A stretch of DNA of 64,000 bases from Phymatolithon calcareum. Taxonomy: Eukaryota > Rhodophyta > Florideophyceae > Hapalidiales. This document shows positions 56,848 to 64,000 of the stretch, piece after piece (positions within the stretch are counted from its first letter, which is position 1; every line of letters begins with the position of its first letter). The notes under the pieces were generated by a model. It was given only the letters and a program-made list of their open reading frames with translations. It made no database searches and was not told the origin of the DNA. The stretch is taken from assembly GCA_977006965.1 (NCBI GenBank), contig OZ345369.1:1612001-1676000 (forward strand), read 5' to 3'. A program made the translations under genes and the position numbers.

Positions 56848-57075
56848 AAAGGGGTGATCTATCTCCGATAAGATGATCAGATAATGAGATGCTGCAGTCT
56901 AAAGTGCGATTAGGATCGCCGGTTAAATAGAGCAGGAGCGAAAAATTCACACGGTGTAAAAACAGGGGGAGCACTAACTGACACTACTCAAATAATCGCA
57001 ATTGGTTCGTATGTCATTCCGGAGCTTGTAAGTGTCCCTCCTTACGCTCGTGCGGCATTGCGTGTCTACAGTATG
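56770..57075 (+). repeat. Diverged repeat, copy 2
   Basis: This is the partner of 54845-54905 plus 55362-55600. Shared landmarks in order: GTAATCACTCGGAGTG, TTGGGTTTAT, GGTGATCT, GTCTAAAGTG, GGTTAAATAG, CACGGTGTAAAAAC, CACTAACTGACA, ATTGCGTGTCTACA. By eye identity is around 65-75% with small indels. TTAAATAG could be a TATA-like box of a duplicated promoter. Confidence 0.55.
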
Positions 57076-57640
57076 CTTCTATTTGATAACAATTCGCTTG
57101 ATGCAGGATTCATATCCGACCACTGTGTTGGTATTGTCCCTCATGGATACCGTGTGGAGCAGAAAGAGCGACCGAATGATGTTGCTCTGCACAAGAATAT
57201 TTTTCACCAGGAAAAGCCTCTCATCATGAGTTTAAACGGGGAGATGGCTGGTGGTAAAAACCTTCGGACTCATGTGGCTTCCATATGCCTGTCGGCCTCA
57301 ATGCTGCCCCCGCTGCAATATTTGCCCATAGAAGCCACCTTGAGAGTGTTGATGTCGCGCAGTTTCAGATCGCCATGCCGATTGCGTCTCCATCCTGACT
57401 TTTTTCGGCGAACTTTCGTTTTAGTTTAAGTAATTTCCAATGTCTGAAAGATGTGTCGTGCTATTAATCCATCTATAGCTTTTTTTCAATAGTTGATCTG
57501 CAATCACAGTTAGCAATGGCGAGCTGACCACTTGATTATGCTCCAATGGCTTTATCACTTCGATGCGTTTGTTCTTTGCAGCTATCTGTGTTGGAATCAC
57601 TTTTGCGGCCCATTTGTTTCCATTCTGAAGGTTGACACCA
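57076..57640. other. No recognised gene
   Basis: A plus-strand frame of 123 codons (57058-57429) starts in the repeat and has no recognisable domain. It could be upstream sequence of the LINE remnant, but no RT finger motif is clear. Confidence 0.35.
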
Positions 57641-58784
57641 TTGATCCACGATTACTGGGCTTTTGCAAGGGGACCCCTCCAATACGGCCCGCTCCAGCAG
57701 GACATGCTTGAGGCCCACTGGCACGTTTTCAGTCTCTTCCTTCCAGGTTGAATTGCTAATATCGTCATTCTTTCTATGTCTGCATGATACAGGATTATGT
57801 CGACTGCTCGTCTTCCAAGAGTTTTCGTGCTCTTCGTCCACCAGATAGAAACGAGCTTTGCAGAATGTTCGCAGATGATATGGAATTGTCCGCAAAGTCA
57901 GTGTAAGGCCTCGAAAGTATCCTGTATCTAGACTCGGAGTGGGCAAAGATAAATGGTATGGTGTGAAACACCATGAAAAGCTTAATTCTTTGGCCTAAGG
58001 ACACGGCAGGTCATAGCTTCTGTCTCTCAGGGCGGCGGCTAAAGATTCTCCGGGAGGTAGAATATCTCGGGGTAACAGGGAGTTTCAGACACCAAACTGA
58101 CAGGCAAGATCAAGAAATCAAAAAATATTCTTGGGTATCTCCGACTGCTGGGAGTGTTTACCAATGGTGTCCATCCCGCGAGGGCGATTAGGCTGTACAA
58201 ATCTCTTGTGCAGTCAAAAGGAAATATGCGTTACAGCTCACACCTTGGACCGCGAAGGTGGCCTCAGAAGTCAGGAAAGTTAAATCTATGTTCTTCGGAC
58301 AAATCCTTGGGAAACCAGGAAAAAGAAGTTTGGACAGGTGCAGAGCAATCTCTCGCATCCTCCAACCTAAGGGAAGAAGAGAAGTTCTTGGACGAGGTTT
58401 GTGCAGAGATTGATAAAACGTGATACGCTGATATCTTGTCCAACAACAGAGATAGCGAACAAGGAACGTTTAGAAGCGGAGAGAGGTATTGCCCACGAGA
58501 GAGTGAATAGCGTCCTGTGCGAAGCTGCAAACGAAACGACAGCTACAACAAACATCAGGAAATATCAAAGCAACAAGGTACTGGAGGCAGAGGATGTGGA
58601 AAAGTCGAAAAAACGACCTATACCGCACGCGAAAGTTTCGTTAACACGGCACCTTCTCTTCAACTCAAGAAGACATAGAACACTTGCCATCAAGTGGTCA
58701 TTTGAAATGTTCCCTCCCATGAGCACCTCTACCCTTATTAAACTCACCGGCCAATGTTTCCCCAAGCGTCAGCAGATGCGGTAA
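57641..58784 (+). pseudogene. Decayed non-LTR (LINE-like) reverse transcriptase
   Basis: Separate frames hold the expected RT order: GLLQGDPSN (about 57657, the QG motif), FADDMELS (57868-57879, the catalytic xADD box), WAKINGMV with NTMKSLIL, REVEYLGVTGSF (about 58051), then, in shifted frames, ILGYLRLLGVFTNGVHPARAIRLYKSLVQSK (in part) and WTAKVASEVRKVKSMFF. The stretch to 58784 ends HLLFNSRRHRTLAIKW, which looks like the cysteine/histidine tail region of LINE ORF2 without its cysteines. At least three frameshifts and two stops are present. The clade cannot be set from this much. Confidence 0.6.
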
Positions 58785-60245
58785 TTATTAAATAAAAATC
58801 TAACTTTTTCTTCTTCCACCAGAGAGATCGTTCGCGAAGAAAGTTGTGGAGATGATATGATTCTCTGCAGTCATCAATTCAACATACTGTACATGTGGCG
58901 TGTTCGAAAACGTGAACAAGTGCCGAATGCGAATCGCTAACAACTTCGACATGTCGATCTCACACATCCATTTTGTTTCTCGAACGTGTCGCACCTCCGA
59001 AAGTATGTCATTGTGATGCACTACGCAGCGAAAGAAGCACCGCGGGACGAATAGATGAGCGTGTCTTCCAAACAGGAGAAGAATACTCGGGAACCTCATG
59101 CATCCCTGTCCATTTAGTCCTCTTAGTTTACGCAGAGGGATCACGAGTTTGGAATGTATTCATCGCGGAACTTCTGACTTTGTCGTCTTCATAGAAAGCT
59201 TCAGGTGCCCATGCGAGATTAGATTCTTGTTATGAATGTACTAAACTCATTGAAGAATGCAGGGGCTCGGCCCCGTGCTACGATTCTTTGAGCTAGCCGA
59301 GACATCATGCCCGTATTTAGTTTCCTGCGAGGTGAAAATTTATACTCAAGAAAAGGCATGAGTTCTTCCAAAAATCTCTGTACTGTTCGACCTAAGTTAA
59401 TCCTAAGAGTGACCAAAGAACATCTTGCGTCGTCTGGCTGTCCTTCGATTGTGCTTGGTCTTCGAGCTTTGAGCGCTCAGTATACTACCGGATTTGAAGA
59501 CCTGAAATACGAGCCTGCTCTGGATCTTGATAATGTTCTCACGTGAATGAGCTCACCAGAGAATCATAGTACGGTTTCTCATGAGACCCACAAAATAGCG
59601 AATGGACGATATCGATAATACACAGTGTGATGCAGCATGGCGGAAGAAATGTGTCCACATCTATCCATGGACGTCTCAAAAATCGTGCTCATGACGTCGT
59701 TGAGTAGAACAGTAGACAGAATGCGAAGGGTATAAACATAGGTTCTTTGCTCAATTTACGAGGGTTGTAACAAAAGGTCGTGCTTTGCATGTAGATCCGT
59801 TTCGTGCTTCAGCGAAAACACAGACGCTCAAATCAACCATCGACGACGTAGTGTTAGTCAACAACTCCTCTCTTTCGTGCCGCACAAAGATGATGCCCCA
59901 TTTACCCATTTTCTCCACCTTCCTCCTGACCGGCGCTGCAGTGAGACGCTCATGGATTGTGGGACGCGAAAAGAGGCTTGCGAAAAATGGGCTTCCACCT
60001 ATTCCGGTGCTCTTGGCATTATATCTCTTGTCTCTTTCTACTAAGGGATTTGTACGCTAGCTAATTATAGGGCTAGGGGCATCCCCATTGTTCTAGCGTG
60101 CCGTGCGAACTGGCTGTGCCAAGAGAGTGACACAGTCTCGAGTGGCATAAGGTGCTGGCATGTGCGTTGACGCTTCACTCTCGAGATACAAGTCCATGTG
60201 TATGCGGTGTCGCACTGTGCTGTGGCTGCGTCAATCTCGGAGGAT
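58785..60245. other. Spacer, no recognised gene
   Basis: Short frames occur on both strands (for example minus 58800-59144 and plus 59785-60060) with no recognisable domain. Base composition is balanced until about 60060 and becomes GC-richer towards the next element. It could contain a minus-strand 3' LTR of the GC-rich copia, but its partner lies outside the window. Confidence 0.4.
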
Positions 60246-60301
60246 GAACAAGAGGCTGGAAAAATGATTTGACTGCATCATCCGTGCGCAGCCTCTTGTT
60301 C
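60246..60301. other. 13-bp perfect inverted repeat at end of GC-rich copia
   Basis: GAACAAGAGGCTG (60246-60258) pairs with CAGCCTCTTGTTC (60289-60301) across a 30-nt loop. The right arm lies in the last codons of the minus-strand polyprotein (EQEAAHG) and the left arm just past its stop. Confidence 0.7.
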
Positions 60302-61769
60302 GGGCGTACGTATGTGCTGTAGATTGGCGAAGAATTTTGTCAGGGGTAGCGGCTTAGTGAATATATCGGCCAATTGTCGATGGCCGGGGACGTGTGTGGT
60401 TGCTATGCGGCCGCCGCGCACCTGCTCACTGATGTTGTGCGCTTCGGCGTGGCCATGTTTAGAGCGCATAGTGACGCCGTTTGCGAACAACATCGCAACA
60501 GCAGCGGCGTTGACAATATGGAGCGTGAAGGGCTGTGGCAGAGGTATGCGCCACTCGGAGGTTAACTGCTGTAGCCAGACGAGAACGCGTGCAGCTTCAG
60601 ATGCTGCCGTTTATTCAGGCTCTGCAGTGTTCAGGGTCACTGAACCCTGCAACTTGGTACGCCAGAAGAGAAGGTCCCCGTCATACTTGATGGTAATGCC
60701 TGAGCTTGAACGCCGTGCTTCCCGGCAGCCCGCCCAGTCCGAGTTACAATACGCGGCGAGTGCCGAACCGGCCTCGGTTTCGTAGTATATCTCCGCCTCC
60801 TCGCGTCTGGGGAGAAAACGCAGTGATCGCTTGAGTTCCGCGAAGTGTCTAGCGGTTGGGGCTGCGAGAGCGCGCGCGAACACGGAAGTGACGTATGCGA
60901 TGTGGTACAAAATTGTATCTGCTAGAAAGCGCGGAACGCCGGTTGCGTGGGCATAGAGGCGCTTTTCAGGGTCAGGCAGGATGTACTCGTCCGGCTTGGC
61001 AGAGGATAGGTCTGCGCTAGGGTCATGCGGCAGTTTGCACGGGTTTGCTTCAACCATTCCAAAGTCATCGAGTAGCTGCACGATGTGTTTACTTGCAGAT
61101 ATGAAAACGCGCGAGTCATCGCGCTGTATTGCCGGGCCCATGTGCTGGCGGACGGGACTCTGCTCGACCACTTTCCATTCACGCTCGAGCTTGGCAATAA
61201 GTTTGTCGAGCAGTGCGGACAATTCAGATGTGAGAAGAAAATCGTCTGTGTCACATAGCATGCGGGCGCTGGTGCGTGAGTTGGGCTCGACGTACAGAAA
61301 GCATGATGGTTCGCTTTTTAGCTGCGTCCAGCGCCACTCAGCGAGGAACTTATTGCGGAATTGCTCCCATAAGAATCCGCCGTCGGGGCTGCCCATCTGG
61401 GCTTTGACCAGCCCCACTTTGCCGGACTCGGTGAACGAGCCGTCGGCACAACGTGGCTCTCGCATGGTGACGCGGTAGGCAGGGTTGGTGGGCGCCCGAG
61501 GATACGCACATGGGATGTCCAGAGATCGAATATCCTCGCCGAGAAGAGCGGCGCGTGCGTACGAGAGGCGGCGAGCGGTGTGGCTGGGCGATTGGGCAGC
61601 CGCGAAGAGGATCGAAGTGGGTGCCCGGCACCATAACGTCGCCGCGTGCTGTGCAGCGTAGAGAGAATGTACTAATGTTGCCGCTCGGGTCCGTCTTATA
61701 GTGGTATACCCACATATGTGGGACAGGATTGTCGGCTAGGCGGTCATCGACAAGCTTCCAGGTGCCCAA
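60278..61769 (-). pseudogene. GC-rich copia RT and RNase H
   Basis: The RT start reads GTWKLVDDRL and YKTDPSGN with HFDPL (from 61769), then in another frame KAQMGSPDGGFLWEQFRN, the catalytic box as CDTDDFLLTS (a degenerate YVDD) and ISASKHIVQLLDDFGM. RNase H has CNSDWAGCREARRSSSG and LNTAEPE near 60611 (Glu-Ala-Glu motif changed), then KHGHAEAHNISEQV and QLADIFTKPLPLTKFF, ending at 60278. Several frame changes and altered catalytic residues mark it as dead. Confidence 0.75.
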
Positions 61770-61794
61770 CGCCAGGTTCTGGTCGATAAAGGCG

Positions 61795-62930
61795 TCATTT
61801 GTCGATTCCCAAAATTCGGAGAACAGACCTTGGCGCGGTTGGCGGATCGAACGCGGGTCTGGGGTGGCTTATCGAGACCTGGGGGCACTGAAATGGCGGA
61901 GGCGGCTGGTGTGGGAGTGATATCGGTATTACGCAGGTGACTGCATGCAGGAACATCAGGAGGGCTGTTGGCTCCCGGAAACGCGCTGGCTTGCGCATAG
62001 TGTTGCGCGGGCGCAGGGTACGTGACACACGCAGTTCGCTCTTTCGCGTTTTGGCTGTGTGGGTCGGCTCGGGCTTATTTTTCGGCTCGAGAGTACTAGA
62101 GGGATTGCCGAAAAAACCAGAAGTAGAATTCGTGCAGTCGATCGCTGGGGTGAAGTCGGCAGCGCGTGCGTCGTCTTCCTTGCGTCTAGATAGCTGGAGC
62201 ACCTTGATGGAAGAGGAAGACATGGTGCGAGGTAGCGCGCGGAGATGCCGCGGGGTGTGAAACTGGAGCGCGAGCGTGATTTGTTGGAAACGAATCTGTG
62301 TATGCCGAATGGCGCGAGAAGAGGGAGCGGGGGAGGCGTTCCGAACAGTAGTTGGTGAGGCGGTGCACTGGTGCCGAGCTTGGGCGTCGCGTTTTGCTTT
62401 GCCACGAAATCTTCCAATCCGTAGTCCCAGTAGGCGTGCGGGAGCTTAGCGGCAGCCAGCTGCGTTCGTATACACTCCTTAAGTGTGCGCACGGCCCGCT
62501 CAGCCTCACCGTTCACTTGCGGGCTGTTAGGAGGAGCTGTAGTGATGCAGATACCGCTGGAATCTGCCAAACGCTTCAGGGCCCCGGCGCATAACTCAGG
62601 TGCGCCGTCTGCGTTCAAGCGCTGAATAGGGCTCGCGGAAGATCGTTGAAGGCGTCGGAGGGCGTCTACGAGCAGTTTCCCAGCAGCGGACTTGTCGCAT
62701 ATGGGAGAGCAGTGATGTGCCTACTGCCTTGGTCTTTAACCACCGTGGAGTATTTTTTACCACGTGTGGAGCGTGTCAGAGGGCTTGCCGTGTCCGTACT
62801 GAGTTTCTGGAGAGGCTCAATATGGCCGCACCAAACGGGCGGGTGTGGTGCAAGTGTGAGCTTGCCAGTGACACAAGGAAAATAGGTGTAGCTGCCCGTT
62901 GAGCAGGACTGCAGCGCCTTCAACGCAGGG
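61795..62930 (-). pseudogene. GC-rich copia integrase and linker
   Basis: The integrase core appears as NADGAPEL (expected D-N-G-x-E motif) followed by NSPQVNGEAERAVRTLKE, which holds the catalytic Glu, in the frame 61956-62618. The first catalytic Asp region (LSTDTASPLTRSTRGKKY, compare HSDVxGP) lies near 62790 in the frame just upstream, with the zinc-binding CVTGKLTLAP before it. The linker is rich in Ser, Pro and Arg and shifted in frame. Confidence 0.7.
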
Positions 62931-64000
62931 CTGGATTGGAGAGCACGATTGACGGTGGCGGGGTGGGCGTGGGCGAGCGCCTCGTGGGCGCGACGCAATG
63001 AAAGTGGAACCCGAGCCGCTATACGCGCGCCGGCCTGCCGCTGTGCGTCCTTGTTGATTCGTGTGCTCTTTGGCGCGTAGTTTCGCTGTGAGCGCCGGCG
63101 CTTCGCGAGGGCGTGGTCAAGTCGAAAGACGTTATCGCGGATTGTGCCAATGGCGATAATGTTTGATGGCGGTGTAGGATCTGGAAGGGTGACGTAGAAG
63201 CGTTCCTGCTTCGCGTGGATGTCATACCGTCGCGTGAGGCGGTCGGCAGAGACAAGGTCGTTGTCGAGCGTGGGAACGCACAGCGTGTCCACCGGTGGGA
63301 GCGGTGACCGCGCTTGGAGCTGTGCGTTTCCGATGGCTGTCGCTATGGCTTTGCTGCCGTTCGCGAGGCGAACAGGTACGGTGATGGATTGGGCGTGTTC
63401 GAGCGCGTAATCGCTCTTGGTGAGGTGATGGGTGCAAGCGCTATCGAGGAGGGGGGGCTAGGGGATAGTTATCAGTATCGTTTACGGTTGTGTTGGGCTG
63501 TGCGTCGAAACCTTACATATGGTTGAGGGTGTTGACACCGTTGAGGATGAAGTTCGGGTCGCAAACGACTGTTGCCGCGGGCGCGGAAGGGGTGAGAAAA
63601 TGGGATTCCTGTTGGCCGCGCTGATGCATTCGGAGGCAGCGGTCGTCACCTTGTCGATGGTTGTCCATCCGATGCAGAATGCAATTGTAGTCGGTAACTG
63701 CGCGGTCGGCCGGTGCACAGCCGTACAGGCAAATCTGGGTAGAAGAAGTCTTCCGGTCCTTCCGCAACTTGCCCGACTGCAACTTGGCGGAAGGCGGAGG
63801 TAGCTGGAGCACCAATGCGAGCAGAGTGTTGGCGGCTGTGATGTTTTTGCCGTGAGCGGGTATCTGTGTGTATTGCTCCGCAGAAGCTCGGCGATGACGC
63901 CACTGGGAAGACCAGCAACGACGTCGTCGTATGTATGCGACGCCTGTGGCGAGGTAGTGGGAGGAATCTGCCGCGACGAGAGCGTCGTGGCGCTTACGGT
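62931..64000 (-). pseudogene. GC-rich copia gag tail, protease and pre-integrase
   Basis: The protease motif is read at about 63440 as LLDSACTHHLTKSDY, with DSA in place of DSG, followed by LANGSKAIATAIG and DTLCVPTLDNDLVSADRL. Pre-integrase shows RRAHEALAHAHPATVNRAL. Upstream, about 63480-64000, is probable gag, including a Cys/His-rich stretch (CILHRMDNHRQ, CLRMHQRGQ) that may be a worn zinc knuckle. It is cut by the window end. Confidence 0.65.

Larger units (their letters stand above)
60278..64000 (-). mobile_element. GC-rich copia lineage, 3' part, runs off edge
   Basis: This is a separate minus-strand Ty1/copia element with GC content clearly above its surroundings. In order from the right edge: gag tail, protease, pre-integrase, integrase, linker, RT, RNase H. 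Its proteins share only family-level motifs with the A/B/C/E copies. LTRs and PBS are not seen; the 5' end lies beyond 64000. Confidence 0.75.

Noticed and set aside
57536-57946. Minus-strand 136-codon frame
   Set aside because: It lies opposite the LINE RT motifs, which read sensibly on the plus strand.

Overview
The window is eukaryotic and almost entirely made of transposable elements. I see no operon structure, no bacterial genes, no rRNA, tRNA or CRISPR array, and no intact host gene that I can name. From about 1.6 to 54.8 kb it is a stack of Ty1/copia LTR retrotransposons (order gag, zinc knuckle, protease, integrase, reverse transcriptase, RNase H) inserted into one another on both strands. 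The species cannot be read from the sequence. A TE-rich alga or other protist fits, and a red alga is only a guess.

Layout: 1-1592 flank with nothing recognised. 1593-2064 decayed LTR. 2465-8444 element A1 (+), with a solo LTR in its leader. 8445-11570 5' part of B1 (+). 11571-16329 C2 (-). 16330-17090 leader and gag start of D (-). 17091-23259 composite B2/A3 (-), which separates D from its own PBS and 5' LTR (23260-23750). 23751-54827 is a ladder of (+) right-hand halves, each ending in an LTR that directly abuts the next truncated element: E, F, G, B3, A2, C1 (split by the complete minus-strand C3, 36329-41826), B4, E2, and finally the 5' half of C4 (-). 54828-57075 carries a diverged direct repeat and a broken unknown gene. 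About 57.6-58.8 kb is a decayed non-LTR (LINE-like) reverse transcriptase. 60278-64000 is a second, GC-rich and unrelated copia lineage (-) running off the right edge.

The main array has two LTR classes. Class A is about 400-454 bp and rich in AATCAATC. Class B/C/E is about 390-473 bp and rich in CACGTG palindromes. Both start TGTTG, end CAACA, share an AATAAACCAAGGAAC block after a TATA box, and use an internal primer binding site complementary to the anticodon arm of initiator tRNA-Met (the half-tRNA primer known from Drosophila copia). Polypurine tracts of the form GGGGGAG precede the 3' LTRs.

No gag-pol copy is fully open, so any recent movement must have been in trans or from a copy elsewhere. 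Perfect 5-bp target duplications support three insertions (TTGAG, TTGAC, ATAGA). Most other left-hand halves are missing, which I interpret as LTR-to-LTR recombination. Several stops and one frameshift are shared between copies, implying that already damaged elements were copied.
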